From Bacteroidales bacterium (GTDB lineage: Bacteria; Bacteroidota; Bacteroidia; Bacteroidales; UBA932), in the NCBI GenBank assembly GCA_017465225.1, contig JAFTWQ010000028.1, forward strand, positions 1 through 64,000: a stretch of 64,000 nt of DNA. Reading direction: 5' to 3'. The position numbers and the translations under genes are program-made. The notes under the pieces were generated by a model. The model was not told the origin of the DNA. It searched no databases and worked only from the letters and a program-made list of their open reading frames with translations. Each line of letters begins with the position of its first letter. Within the stretch, counting starts at the first letter, position 1. Positions 45,722 to 55,011 of the stretch are shown in pieces.

Positions 45722-47260
45722 TTACTGTAACATATCCTTATATCTGAGCACCGGCTGACGTGCGGCAGTGGTTTCATCAAGACGGCGTACCGGAGTTGTG
45801 TGCGGAGCTGTCTTGAGAGAATCAGGATCTGCAATCGCCTCGGCAGCAATGTGTTTCATGATTTCGATGAAACCATCCAATGTCTCCTTCGACTCTGTCT
45901 CGGTCGGCTCGATCATGATAGACTGATGGAAGAGCAGAGGGAAATAGATCGTTGGAGCATGGAAGCCATAGTCAAGAAGCCTCTTGGCGATATCGAGGGT
46001 GGTAACGCCCGTTGACTGGTCAAGAAGACCGTCGAAAACGAACTCATGCTTGCATACAGTCGGAATCGGAAGCTTGAAGCAATCCTTGAGAGACTCCTTG
46101 ATATAATTCGCACCCAGAACTGCAAGAGGACCGACCATCTTGATATTCTGCTTGCCAAGCATCAGGATATATGTATATGCTCTCAAAAGCACTCCGAAAT
46201 TGCCCATGAAACCTGAAATCTGGCCGCATGCCTGACATCCGCATTTGCACTCTGGAGCACAACCGCATGCCGGTCCGAATGCTCCGGAACCTTCCAGCGA
46301 AGACTCACACCTGCATGTGCCGTCAGCCACATAAAGAGTGCCGTCTTCAGCCTCCATGACCTTAGGTACAGGAAGATGCGACACAAGGTGTGCAGCGACA
46401 CCGACAGGACCTGCTCCTGGGCCGCCACCGCCATGAGGAGTAGAGAATGTCTTGTGAAGATTGAGGTGAAGCACATCAAATCCCATGTCTCCAGGACGTA
46501 CAACACCCATGAGAGGATTCATGTTTGCACCGTCATAATACAGCAGACCGCCGCATTCATGAACAAGCGCCGCAATCTCCTTGATATCCTTCTCAAAAAG
46601 TCCGAGAGTGTTAGGATTGGTCATCATGATACCTGCAATGGTATCATCGAGCAGAGGCTTAAGATCCTCAACATCAACCAGTCCCATCGCATTTGACTTC
46701 ACCTGCACGATCTCGAGTCCGCATACTGCAGCCGATGCAGGATTGGTTCCATGAGCGCTGTCAGGAACGATGATCCTTGTACGCTTGACGTCACCACGGG
46801 ACATATGGTACTGCCTGATGACCATGAGTCCTGTAAGCTCGCCATGAGCTCCTGCAAACGGATCGAGAGTGAATTCAGCCATTCCGGTAATCGCTGAAAG
46901 AGCGTGAGCGAGATCTTTGTAAAGTCTCAGTGCGCCCTGGACAGTTGAAGCAGGCTGAAGAGGATGCAGACCTGCAAAGGCAGGCATTGCAGCGATCTCC
47001 TCATTGATCTTCGGATTATATTTCATGGTGCAGCTTCCGAGAGGATAGAATCCTGAATCCACACCGAAATTCATCTGCGAGAGATTGGTGTAATGACGCA
47101 CGACGTCAAGCTCGCTTACTTCAGGAAGAGCCGGAGCCTCGGCACGCTGAAGACCAGCCGGAAGTCCGGAAACCGACTGTTCCCATCTGTTGACCGGCAA
47201 TGAATATCCCTGTCTTCCTGCCTTGGAAAGATCAAAGATCAGTTTATCATAGTACTTCAT
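45722..47260 (-). CDS. gcvPB: Glycine dehydrogenase (decarboxylating) subunit 2, with Cys-rich insert
   Basis: 512 residues. The PLP lysine is Lys270 in [29 protein letters not shown] near 167-178 and YYDGANMNP near 241-249 are also conserved. With GcvPA it forms P-protein, which decarboxylates glycine and passes the aminomethyl group to lipoyl-GcvH. Residues about 316-345 are unusual: eight cysteines (316, 318, 332, 334, 338, 340, 342, 345) in a Gly/Ala/Glu-rich loop, where the usual family sequence in my memory is a Cys-poor segment containing DRPKSIG. The frame is open throughout. The gene start overlaps the gcvPA end by 14 bp. Confidence 0.93.
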   Translation of the reverse strand: MKYYDKLIFDLSKAGRQGYSLPVNRWEQSVSGLPAGLQRAEAPALPEVSELDVVRHYTNLSQMNFGVDSGFYPLGSCTMKYNPKINEEIAAMPAFAGLHPLQPASTVQGALRLYKDLAHALSAITGMAEFTLDPFAGAHGELTGLMVIRQYHMSRGDVKRTRIIVPDSAHGTNPASAAVCGLEIVQVKSNAMGLVDVEDLKPLLDDTIAGIMMTNPNTLGLFEKDIKEIAALVHECGGLLYYDGANMNPLMGVVRPGDMGFDVLHLNLHKTFSTPHGGGGPGAGPVGVAAHLVSHLPVPKVMEAEDGTLYVADGTCRCESSLEGSGAFGPACGCAPECKCGCQACGQISGFMGNFGVLLRAYTYILMLGKQNIKMVGPLAVLGANYIKESLKDCFKLPIPTVCKHEFVFDGLLDQSTGVTTLDIAKRLLDYGFHAPTIYFPLLFHQSIMIEPTETESKETLDGFIEIMKHIAAEAIADPDSLKTAPHTTPVRRLDETTAARQPVLRYKDMLQ

Positions 47261-48584
47261 GGCCCCAGTTCTTTAGATATTCAACAATAGCATCGATATT
47301 ATCCTTTGATACCTTTTCTGTCACACAGAAGTTCACAAGCCCCTTCTCGACCTCGACCGCTCCGAAGACGCCGATCATCTGGAGGGCATCCTGAATCTTT
47401 TCTGCAGGGACCAGAGCCTTGAGGGTGAATTCCTTGAGGAACGGCTTGTCGAAAGCCTTCTCAAAGAGTCCTGTCGAAAGAAGTCCGTCATAAAGATAAT
47501 GGGCTCCGCCATAGCAGAGTTCATTGACTTCACGAAGTCCCTTCGGCCCCATAAGTGACATATATACAGTCACATACAGAGCCATTAGAGACTGATTCGA
47601 GCAGATGTTGCTTGTAGCCTTTTCGCGACGGATATGCTGTTCACGAGCCTGAAGAGTAAGCACATAAGCACGTTTTCCATCCACGTCCTTAGTAGCTCCT
47701 ACGATTCTGCCCGGGAGTTTGCGGACATGGTCCTTTGTGCATGCAAGGAAGCCGACATAAGGACCACCGAAGCAGAGAGGGACACCGAGAGTCTGTGAAT
47801 CTCCGCAGACGATGTCTGCTCCCCACTCGCCCGGAGTCTTGATGACTGCAAGAGATGAAGGGTCGGAATATACCATGAGAAGTCCCTTCTGGGCATGAAC
47901 GGCATCTGCAAAACCGGTAAGGTCCTCGATGACACCGTATCTGTTGATTCCCGGAACAAGGACACCGGCCACGTCACCGGCAGCAAGTTCTGCCGCCAAT
48001 GCGCCATACGATGTAGCACCGTCAATGCATGGAATCATGCCAAGCTGCACACCGTTGAACTTCGCGTATGTCTTCACGACCTTGATCACCTGCGGAAGAA
48101 GGCCCTCCGAAAGAAGGACGCGTGTCTTCTTCTTTGTCGCAGCCATTGCCATCATCATGGCCTCGGCAGCAGCAGTAGCACCGTCATACATCGATGCATT
48201 GGTGCAGTCCATTCCGGTCAGTTCAGTAATCATGGACTGATACTCGAAGATATAGCGGAGCGTACCCTGAGATACTTCCGGCTGATATGGAGTATATGCA
48301 GTAAGGAATTCAGAGCGTGAAATGATATGAGGGATAACGGCTGGAGAATAATGGTCATAAGCTCCAAGACCGCACAGGCAGAACAGATTGGTATTGAATT
48401 CAGCCAATCCTTCGAAATACTGACGTACCTCATGCTCCGACATGGCATCAGGCAGGTCGTATTCATCGCGGTAGATGACGTCCTGAGGAACATCGGAGTA
48501 GAGATCCTCGAGGGATCCTACTCCGATTCTGTCCAGCATCTGGCGTATGTCATCTTCCGTATGAGGGAAATATGCAAAAGCCAT
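47247..48584 (-). CDS. gcvPA: Glycine dehydrogenase (decarboxylating) subunit 1
   Basis: 445 residues from the ATG at 48584 ([14 protein letters not shown]); the longer frame overlaps gcvH and is rejected. This is the catalytically silent half of split P-protein. It has the family stretches [33 protein letters not shown] and [20 protein letters not shown], and no PLP lysine. The A/B split is the form used by many Bacteria and Archaea, although fused GcvP also occurs in Bacteroidota. It begins 10 bp after gcvH and shares the operon. Confidence 0.95.
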   Translation of the reverse strand: MAFAYFPHTEDDIRQMLDRIGVGSLEDLYSDVPQDVIYRDEYDLPDAMSEHEVRQYFEGLAEFNTNLFCLCGLGAYDHYSPAVIPHIISRSEFLTAYTPYQPEVSQGTLRYIFEYQSMITELTGMDCTNASMYDGATAAAEAMMMAMAATKKKTRVLLSEGLLPQVIKVVKTYAKFNGVQLGMIPCIDGATSYGALAAELAAGDVAGVLVPGINRYGVIEDLTGFADAVHAQKGLLMVYSDPSSLAVIKTPGEWGADIVCGDSQTLGVPLCFGGPYVGFLACTKDHVRKLPGRIVGATKDVDGKRAYVLTLQAREQHIRREKATSNICSNQSLMALYVTVYMSLMGPKGLREVNELCYGGAHYLYDGLLSTGLFEKAFDKPFLKEFTLKALVPAEKIQDALQMIGVFGAVEVEKGLVNFCVTEKVSKDNIDAIVEYLKNWGHEVL

Positions 48585-48594
48585 ATTGCGAGAT

Positions 48595-48978
48595 TTATTC
48601 GTTAGCGCACATTTCCTCGTAAGCGGCAGCGTCCATAAGAGCCTCAAGCTCTGAAGGATCGCTCATCTCCACCTTCATGATCCAGTTTGCGAAAGCATCC
48701 TGATTGAGAAGTTCAGGAGCATCCTCAAGCTCTTCATTGATCTCTATAACAGTTCCTGAAACCGGGCAGAAAAGGTCGCTGGCAGCCTTTACGCTCTCTA
48801 CCGCACCAAACTCTTCGCCTGCCTCGAGTTCATCGTCAACCTCCGGCATATCCACATAAGAGAGGTCTCCCATTGCGTGCTGTGCGAAATCGGTGATGCC
48901 GATGATAGCGACATTACCTTCAACCTTTACCCATTCGTGTGACTCGCTGTAATAGAGTCCTTCAACTGTCTTTGCCAT
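48595..48978 (-). CDS. gcvH: Glycine cleavage H protein
   Basis: 127 residues, standard length. The lipoyl-accepting lysine is Lys64 in VESVKAASDL. The N-terminal SHEWVKVEGNVAIIGITDFAQ and C-terminal WIMKVEMSD segments are conserved. The lipoyl arm carries the aminomethyl group from P- to T-protein and is then re-oxidised by LpdA. Lipoylation could come from the LplA domain encoded at 50228. It lies 24 bp downstream of gcvT. Confidence 0.96.
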   Translation of the reverse strand: MAKTVEGLYYSESHEWVKVEGNVAIIGITDFAQHAMGDLSYVDMPEVDDELEAGEEFGAVESVKAASDLFCPVSGTVIEINEELEDAPELLNQDAFANWIMKVEMSDPSELEALMDAAAYEEMCANE

Positions 48979-49002
48979 AATTTATTCTATTTTTATTGAT
49001 TG

Positions 49003-50136
49003 TTATTTCTTGTAATTGGTTTCGTAGAAACGACGCTTGGTAACGATGCCTGGAAAAACCTTCTTGCGGATACGGATCTCCACCTGTGTACCAAGCTCGG
49101 TGTATGCCTTGTCGACCATAGCCACACATACGCTGCGGTCAGTCGAGATAGAGCGATAGCCTGTTGTGACCACTCCTACCTGCACGCCATCGACCTCCAC
49201 CGGATAGCCTGCGCGAGGAATAGCCTTGTCCTGAAGCTCGATGCCGACGCTCTTGCGTGTCAGGCCGGCCTCCTTCTGCGCCACAAGCGCATCTCGTCCG
49301 ATGAATTCCTCCTTATCCTTGATCTTCGCGAACATTCCGAGACCAGCCTCAAGCGGGGTGATCTCGTCGCTCAATTCATGGCCATAAAGAGGAAGACCTG
49401 CTTCGAAACGGAGGGTGTCACGGCATCCGAGGCCGCAAGGGACAACGCCTGCAGCAAGAAGTGTATCCCACATTTCATTGATGACCTCATGAGATGCATA
49501 GATCTCGAATCCGTCCTCTCCTGTATAGCCTGTACGGCTTACGATCATCCTACGATGACAAGATCCTTCACTTCGTTCAGGATGACATGGAGATTCTGTC
49601 TCATAATATGTATAGAATGAGAGATCCGCTGCAGGGGCGAGACCGAGAGTCTCGACTGCATATTTCTCAGCTTCAGGGCCCTGGAGAGCGATCTGTCCCC
49701 ATGAATCTGACTCATTGATGACATTGACGTCATAGCCTTCGGCCTGCGCGCAGAGCCACTCGTAGTCCTTTGCGATATTGGAAGCATTCACGACAAGAAG
49801 ATAATGGTCCGGAACGAATTCCTTGTACACAAGAAGGTCATCTACGGTAGTTCCGTTCGGATGGAGCATCATTCCGTAGAGGATCTTACCATCCTCCATT
49901 CCGGCGATATTGTTCGAGAAGACATGGTTAACGAACTTCTCGGCATCAGGGCCACTCACGAAGATTTCTCCCATATGAGAGACATCGAACATTCCCGCGC
50001 GTTGACGCACGGCATTATGCTCATCTGTGATGTTTGTGTACTGGATCGGCATGATGAAGCCGCCGAAAGGGCTCATGAGTGCTCCGAGAGCCACGTGCTT
50101 GTCATATAGACAGGTCTTCAAGAGGTTTTCTTCCAT
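49003..50136 (-). CDS. gcvT: Aminomethyltransferase (T-protein) with in-frame repeat insertion
   Basis: 377 residues. Folate-binding features include MFDVSHMGEI (50-59), LLVYKE near 101-106, and SRTGYTGEDGFEIY near 200-213. T-protein transfers the methylene group from GcvH to tetrahydrofolate and releases ammonia. Residues about 184-196 (CHPERSEGSCHRR) are the direct translation of a REP arm (49554-49586) inserted in frame in a loop where homologues have a short variable sequence. The frame is kept and both flanks stay conserved, so the protein may still work. It is first in the gcv run, with a promoter 37-68 bp upstream. Confidence 0.93.
   Translation of the reverse strand: MEENLLKTCLYDKHVALGALMSPFGGFIMPIQYTNITDEHNAVRQRAGMFDVSHMGEIFVSGPDAEKFVNHVFSNNIAGMEDGKILYGMMLHPNGTTVDDLLVYKEFVPDHYLLVVNASNIAKDYEWLCAQAEGYDVNVINESDSWGQIALQGPEAEKYAVETLGLAPAADLSFYTYYETESPCHPERSEGSCHRRMIVSRTGYTGEDGFEIYASHEVINEMWDTLLAAGVVPCGLGCRDTLRFEAGLPLYGHELSDEITPLEAGLGMFAKIKDKEEFIGRDALVAQKEAGLTRKSVGIELQDKAIPRAGYPVEVDGVQVGVVTTGYRSISTDRSVCVAMVDKAYTELGTQVEIRIRKKVFPGIVTKRRFYETNYKK
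49554..49586 (-). repeat. REP arm inside gcvT coding sequence
   Basis: Read on the - strand it is GTCATCCTGAACGAAGTG followed by AAGGATCTTGTCATC, identical over about 27 bp to arm A of the REPINs at 3449-11772. The adjacent TTGTCATC may be a remnant of the spacer or a second arm start. Confidence 0.85.
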
Positions 50137-50172
50137 GGTATGTCAGTGTTATAATCATTCAGTAAAATCTTT

Positions 50173-50204
50173 CAAATTTAATCAAAAAATAATCAAACTA
50201 GCAA
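50173..50204 (-). promoter_or_regulatory. Promoter of the gcv run
   Basis: On the - strand TTG (50204-50202), a 21-bp gap and TAAATTTG (50180-50173) fit the TTTG/TAnnTTTG form in the 91-bp gap between the ligase-kinase gene and gcvT. Confidence 0.5.
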
Positions 50205-50227
50205 TAGAAATTATAATAATAAACTGA

Positions 50228-51802
50228 TCAGTCAGTCATTTTTTCAGGGAGTACGGGCATTGCACCGTTCTGGGTACATACATAAGCCGATACTTCGACA
50301 GCACGCTTATGAGCCTCAGGGATGGTCTTGCCCTTGAGGATAGATGCGATGAATGAACCTGTGAATGAGTCTCCGGCACCTACTGTGTCAGCGACTTCCA
50401 CTTTCGGAGTCTTCTGGAATGACATCTCATCTGCGCTGAAGACATAGCTTCCGTCTGTTCCGCAAGTGAGGATCAGCATCCTGAAGCCATAGTCAGCAAG
50501 GAGCTTTCTGCAGGCTTCTTCCTGCGAAAGTCCCTCGCATCCGAACATCTCGGATACGACCACAAGTTCCTCATCATTAATCTTCAGCACATTGCACTTT
50601 CCGAAAGAGTTCTCGATGGTCTCCTTGCAATAGAAATGCTGTCTGAGGTTGATGTCGAAGATCTTGTAAGTGTCGTCTGTATCTGGCATGGCATCAAGGA
50701 AACGGTTGATTGTCTCTCTTGAAACCTGGTTTCTCTGAGCGAGAGATCCGAAGCAGACAGCCTTGCAGTTCTTTGCGAGCTCTTCCAATGCAGAAGAATA
50801 AGGGATATTGTCCCAAGCGACATTCTCCTTGATCTCATAGCATGGAATGCCCTTTTCATCCAAAGTTACCTGTACGGTTCCGGTTGGATAAGGCACAGTC
50901 TCAAGTCTGTATTCCAGTCCTCTCTGATCGAACTTCTCTCTGATCTCATGTCCGAGCTGGTCGTCACCGACAGCGCTTATGGCGAGAGACTTGAATCCGA
51001 ACTGACCTGCATGATATGCGAAGTTTGCCGGAGCGCCGCCGATCTTTCTTCCTTCAGGCAGGCAGTCCCAAAGCGCCTCGCCCATTCCGATTATATATCT
51101 GTCAATCACTATCTCGTATTCAGGAACCTTTTCTTCCATTTCACGGACAGCTTTCCCATCGAGTAAAATTTCTCCGTCACAGAAAAAATCCACGAGATAG
51201 GTCTCAAGCTGCTCTACGGAATCTATTCTCGAAGGGTCAAGATATGTCTTCAAGTTTTCCACCCTCTGCCTTACCGACGCGACTCCATGGCGCACCAGTT
51301 TCTCGACCGGAGGCCTGATCGCTTCTTCCAATGCCTCGAAATCGGTATCATAAAGCATGGTACCGTGCACCACGCTCCTGTCCGGCATCTGATGGAATGC
51401 ATTTCCGCTTACCTTACGGCCTTCAACCAGAATATCGTTTCGGCCCGACTTCTCCGCATCAAGACCGAGGGAACGGAGACATGAAGTCAATGAAGACAGA
51501 TATCTCTCGAATATTTCAGCGACGTCTCCCCTTCGCGAGACATAGGAAATCATTATGTTGCCCATATCGGAATAGACGCATCCTCCCCCACTCTTCCTGC
51601 GTACCACCTTGACACCATGCTGTCTGCAATAATCCAGATTCACTTCGGCCTCAAGGTCCTGGTTTCTGCCGATTATTACAGTCGGTGCAACTCTCCATAC
51701 GAAGAAAACCTCGTCCTCAACTGACCTCGCCACGAATTCCTCCATGGCGAGATAGAAGGCAAGGCTTCTCTCTTTCTTATCCGGCAAGACGATATGCTTC
51801 AT
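50228..51802 (-). CDS. Lipoate-protein ligase A fused to PfkB-family sugar kinase
   Basis: 524 residues in one open frame. Residues 1-227 are a lipoate ligase domain: RRKSGGGCVYSDMGN near 68-82 and the catalytic-type lysine in GRKVSGNA (Lys130). Residues about 236-520 are a complete ribokinase/fructokinase-like domain: GMGEALWDCLPEG at the start, GGAPANFAYH for sugar binding, and DTVGAGDSFTG with catalytic Asp478. The ligase half lacks the C-terminal accessory domain of E. coli LplA; the kinase occupies its place. Attaching lipoate to GcvH fits the gcv genes next door. The kinase substrate may be fructose-like and has no obvious link. The GH53 gene lies 12 bp upstream. Confidence 0.88.
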   Translation of the reverse strand: MKHIVLPDKKERSLAFYLAMEEFVARSVEDEVFFVWRVAPTVIIGRNQDLEAEVNLDYCRQHGVKVVRRKSGGGCVYSDMGNIMISYVSRRGDVAEIFERYLSSLTSCLRSLGLDAEKSGRNDILVEGRKVSGNAFHQMPDRSVVHGTMLYDTDFEALEEAIRPPVEKLVRHGVASVRQRVENLKTYLDPSRIDSVEQLETYLVDFFCDGEILLDGKAVREMEEKVPEYEIVIDRYIIGMGEALWDCLPEGRKIGGAPANFAYHAGQFGFKSLAISAVGDDQLGHEIREKFDQRGLEYRLETVPYPTGTVQVTLDEKGIPCYEIKENVAWDNIPYSSALEELAKNCKAVCFGSLAQRNQVSRETINRFLDAMPDTDDTYKIFDINLRQHFYCKETIENSFGKCNVLKINDEELVVVSEMFGCEGLSQEEACRKLLADYGFRMLILTCGTDGSYVFSADEMSFQKTPKVEVADTVGAGDSFTGSFIASILKGKTIPEAHKRAVEVSAYVCTQNGAMPVLPEKMTD

Positions 51803-51814
51803 GTCCGACCGTTT

Positions 51815-52939
51815 TTACTCGGACCAGTCCGAAAAAGCATCCATAATCACCGTCGGACGTCCGTCTTCAGTAAAAGCACCTAGCTTGTACTGGGACGGCT
51901 TACACTCCGGCTCCCAATAGAAAACGCCCTTGCAGCGGCCTCCGGTCTCATTTATTGACTCTCTGATCACACGTGCGAGCTGACGGCGTCCCTCTTCAAG
52001 GACTTCAGGATCAGACTCATCGACAAGGAAACCTGTCTCGACAATCATCACGTCACAGCCGAACTTTTCGCTGACATGACGGATGTTGGCAATGCAGTCG
52101 GTAATCGTGGTCTCTGCATCATCACGGAATCCGCCGTCCATGGCCCAATACGGATAAAGCGACATTCCTATCATATCCCATCTGGCACCTCCAGCCTGAA
52201 GAACTCCCAGATTCCAGTCGTAAAGCTCCTGATCGAAGCCGTTGTCAAGATGGACCATAACTATAGATTCCGGGAAAACGCTCTTGCAGGCGTCATATCC
52301 GGCAGCAAAAAGGCCGGCATACTGTTCAGGATTCCTCTCGGCGTGACCCATAGACTCTATGATCGTTGTATTTCCGTTTTCATCAAGCTCCGGCCATCCG
52401 AATTCATTGGACTTTACGCTCCAGAGGAAGCCATTCCTTGTCTCATTGCCCACCTGTATCCATTTCGGCTCGACACCGTTATCCTTCAGATACTGAAGCA
52501 CTTCAACGGTATGAGCAGCCAGATCCTCCTTCATCTGTTCATAACTGTGGCCGCTCCATGAGGCCGGTATATTCTGCTTTGCAGGATCAGCCCACCAGTC
52601 GCTGTAGTGGAAATCCACCATTATGGCCATTCCCAGATTCTTCGCACGAAGACATTTCACGAGCAGGTCTTCCTTATTGCACCAGTTGCCGTGGGCCGAA
52701 GGATCGACCCATACACGAAGACGGACCGCATTGAGTCCCAGATCCTTCATGAGGGCGGTACATTCCATCTCCTCGCCCGACCTGTTATAGAACTTGTGTC
52801 CGCGGGCCTCCATTTCTGTCACCCAGCTGATATCAGCACCAAGCCAGAAATCCGGCTCGGCATCCCTGGAAGCCTTGCATGAGGACAAAGTTAAAACCGC
52901 CGCAAAAGCAGCGATTGCAATAAAGAAAAGCCTTTTCAT
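51815..52939 (-). CDS. Arabinogalactan endo-beta-1,4-galactanase (GH53) lipoprotein
   Basis: 374 residues from the ATG at 52939; the open frame runs further upstream. A lipoprotein signal with lipobox LSSC (Cys21) suggests anchoring at the cell surface or periplasm. The GH53 barrel shows LGADISWVTEME at the start, RVWVDP, FHYSDWWADP, the acid/base Glu166 in QVGNET and the nucleophile Glu301 in IVETGF. It would cut beta-1,4-galactan of type I arabinogalactan or pectin side chains. There is no SusC/SusD pair beside it. Co-orientation at 12 bp with the ligase-kinase gene links it, at least in transcription, with a sugar kinase. Confidence 0.92.
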   Translation of the reverse strand: MKRLFFIAIAAFAAVLTLSSCKASRDAEPDFWLGADISWVTEMEARGHKFYNRSGEEMECTALMKDLGLNAVRLRVWVDPSAHGNWCNKEDLLVKCLRAKNLGMAIMVDFHYSDWWADPAKQNIPASWSGHSYEQMKEDLAAHTVEVLQYLKDNGVEPKWIQVGNETRNGFLWSVKSNEFGWPELDENGNTTIIESMGHAERNPEQYAGLFAAGYDACKSVFPESIVMVHLDNGFDQELYDWNLGVLQAGGARWDMIGMSLYPYWAMDGGFRDDAETTITDCIANIRHVSEKFGCDVMIVETGFLVDESDPEVLEEGRRQLARVIRESINETGGRCKGVFYWEPECKPSQYKLGAFTEDGRPTVIMDAFSDWSE

Positions 52940-53051
52940 CTGCCTACAGATTAAATTTTCTCCAAAAATAACAAATTTTCTTTTCAACGTGACACTTATG
53001 CGGCATCATATGTGTCATATCCGGACCTCGTAGTGTATTATACTTTGGGTT

Positions 53052-53519
53052 ATGAAAAAGAATCTGGACATGAGAAGCATCTTCAGATGCATGATGGAGG
53101 ACGGATATTATCCGACTTTCGAAAAGACACACATCCTTTTCGACCTCGCCGACAACACAGCCGTAGTGGAATATGAAGAAGGTGTGCTTTCCGTCAGGAT
53201 ATTCTTCAGCATCGACGAAGATGCATACGACCTCTTCCTGGAAGCATCGAATGCCGTGATGATGGATACGTTCATGGTGAAGCCGGCTGTCCTTGATGAC
53301 ATGAAGAACATCATGTTCAGCTGTGAGATCCCTTGCGATACGGCAAAGGAATTCAGGAAATTCTTTCCTCGCTGCATAGAAAGGCTGACGGAAACCCTGA
53401 TGATGCACAAGGCGGAAATGAAAAGGCTCATCCTTGCGGAAAATGTGTCCTCCGCAACGATTTCCGCCGCAGAGGACACATTCATAATGTCTTCAAAAGG
53501 CCTTAAGCCCTTATCCTGA
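53052..53519 (+). CDS. Conserved hypothetical protein, small cytoplasmic
   Basis: 155 residues, acidic, without signal peptide or membrane helix. The alternating strand pattern (HILFDLADNTAVVEYEEGVLSVRIFFSI near 28-55) followed by helices resembles the YbjN-like or secretion-chaperone-like fold, but I cannot name the family. The C-terminus is Ser/Thr-rich and may be loose. It diverges from the GH53 gene (112-bp gap) and ends one base before the convergent nhaA stop, with no terminator between them. Confidence 0.6.
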   Translation: MKKNLDMRSIFRCMMEDGYYPTFEKTHILFDLADNTAVVEYEEGVLSVRIFFSIDEDAYDLFLEASNAVMMDTFMVKPAVLDDMKNIMFSCEIPCDTAKEFRKFFPRCIERLTETLMMHKAEMKRLILAENVSSATISAAEDTFIMSSKGLKPLS

Positions 53520-54881
53520 TTATTTCTTCAATGGTTCCGGAAGAGTCTTGTTGAGAAGCACGCATCCGAGAACGGCTGCGATCACCGAGCCTACAAGCAC
53601 ACCAAGCTTGGCCTGTGCAAGCAATGCAGCACCTTCTGCGCCGAGACCTGAATATGAAAGGTCAGCGATGAACATCGACACTGTAAATCCGATACCGCAG
53701 ACAACGCATACGCTTGCGAATGCCTTCCATGTAGTGTTGGCAGGAAGCTGCACGAACTTAAGCTTGATTGCAAGCCATGAGAACGAGAATACTCCGATGA
53801 ACTTTCCGAGCACAAGACCGAGCATCACCGCAAGGCCTACACCTGAGAAGAGGCTACCGATGCTCATCTGTGAAAGGTCGATACCAGCGTTCGCGAATGC
53901 GAAAAGAGGGATCACGAAGAAGTTGATGAGTCCGTGAAGGTTGTCCTCGAGGTCCTGGAGCGGGCTGATCATCTTATCGGCTGCAGACTCGATACTCTTG
54001 AGAGTGTGGATCTGGTCGTTTGTAAGGACGATTGTGTTGTGACGATCGTCGATGTCGATTACAGGGAACTTGCCTACATTCTCACGGATACGCTCAAGGT
54101 AATGGCCTGTTCCTTTCTTGAGGGTCGCAGGGATGCAGAATGCTGTGATCACTCCGGCGATTGTCGCATGGATGCCGGAATTGAGCATCGTGTACCAGAG
54201 GAAAAGTCCCACGATCACATAGAAAGACTTCGCGCGGCACTTCATGGCGTTTGCAATAACCATGGCAGCCACACATACGACAGAAAGGATGATGAAAGTC
54301 ATATCGATGTGTGATGTGTAGAAAAGCGCGATCACGATGATACCGCCAAGGTCATCGGCAACGGCAAGAGCGGCAAGGAATATCTTGAGTCCGACAGGAA
54401 CCCTTGTCTTGAATACAGAGAGGACACCGAGAGAGAATGCGATATCCGTAGCCATCGGAATTGCGAGACCTCGTGTCATTGCCGGATCATTCGGGCAGAA
54501 AAGCCAGAAGATAAGAACCGGTACAGCCATACCGCCACATGCACCGATGATCGGAAGAAGGGCCTTCTCCTTTGTAGAAAGCTCGCCGACACGGATCTCT
54601 CGCTTGATCTCAAGTCCTACAGAGAGGAAGAAGATCGCCATGAGGAAGTCATTGATGACCTGGCCCACATTCATTGTATGGCCGTTGTGGCTGAAGAAAT
54701 TGAAGTTTCCGATTGACAGGCTTACAGGATGCTGCCAAAGGGAGAAATACCACTCCTTTACTACCGGGATGTTCGCACACACGAGCGCAAGGACGGTAAA
54801 GAAGATAAGTACGACACTTGAACTGACGTACTTCTTGAAAGTACTGATAAAACTGTAGTTTGTGATAGTAGTTGCAGGCAT
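53520..54881 (-). CDS. nhaA: Na+/H+ antiporter NhaA
   Basis: 453 residues from the ATG at 54881 (MPATTITN); an in-frame TTG lies three codons upstream. Twelve helices. The ion-site residues are visible: ATDIAFSLG (Asp146, equivalent to E. coli Asp133) and AVADDLGGI (Asp176/Asp177, equivalent to 163/164). FFLSVGLEIKREI near 84-96 is also a family signature. It exchanges internal sodium for external protons across the inner membrane, for pH and sodium balance. It is slightly longer than E. coli NhaA because of a loop near 290-315. Single gene with its own -7 box. Confidence 0.95.
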   Translation of the reverse strand: MPATTITNYSFISTFKKYVSSSVVLIFFTVLALVCANIPVVKEWYFSLWQHPVSLSIGNFNFFSHNGHTMNVGQVINDFLMAIFFLSVGLEIKREIRVGELSTKEKALLPIIGACGGMAVPVLIFWLFCPNDPAMTRGLAIPMATDIAFSLGVLSVFKTRVPVGLKIFLAALAVADDLGGIIVIALFYTSHIDMTFIILSVVCVAAMVIANAMKCRAKSFYVIVGLFLWYTMLNSGIHATIAGVITAFCIPATLKKGTGHYLERIRENVGKFPVIDIDDRHNTIVLTNDQIHTLKSIESAADKMISPLQDLEDNLHGLINFFVIPLFAFANAGIDLSQMSIGSLFSGVGLAVMLGLVLGKFIGVFSFSWLAIKLKFVQLPANTTWKAFASVCVVCGIGFTVSMFIADLSYSGLGAEGAALLAQAKLGVLVGSVIAAVLGCVLLNKTLPEPLKK

Positions 54882-54930
54882 AATTTCCAAATTGTTTAAT
54901 GATTTAACTTGTTATTCTGCAAAACGGCCG

Positions 54931-54938
54931 CAAAGGTA
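54931..54938 (-). promoter_or_regulatory. -7 box of nhaA
   Basis: TACCTTTG on the - strand fits TAnnTTTG, about 50 bp before the start codon. The -33 element is not clear. Confidence 0.4.
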
Positions 54939-55011
54939 GACAAATTTTCCATTCGTTGTCCGAAAAGTTGGATTAATTTGCCCCTTCGACGGAATGCCTG
55001 CCAGATTATCG

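Noticed and set aside
48585..48647. N-terminal extension of GcvPA
   Set aside because: It overlaps the end of gcvH; the family N-terminus begins at [12 protein letters not shown].
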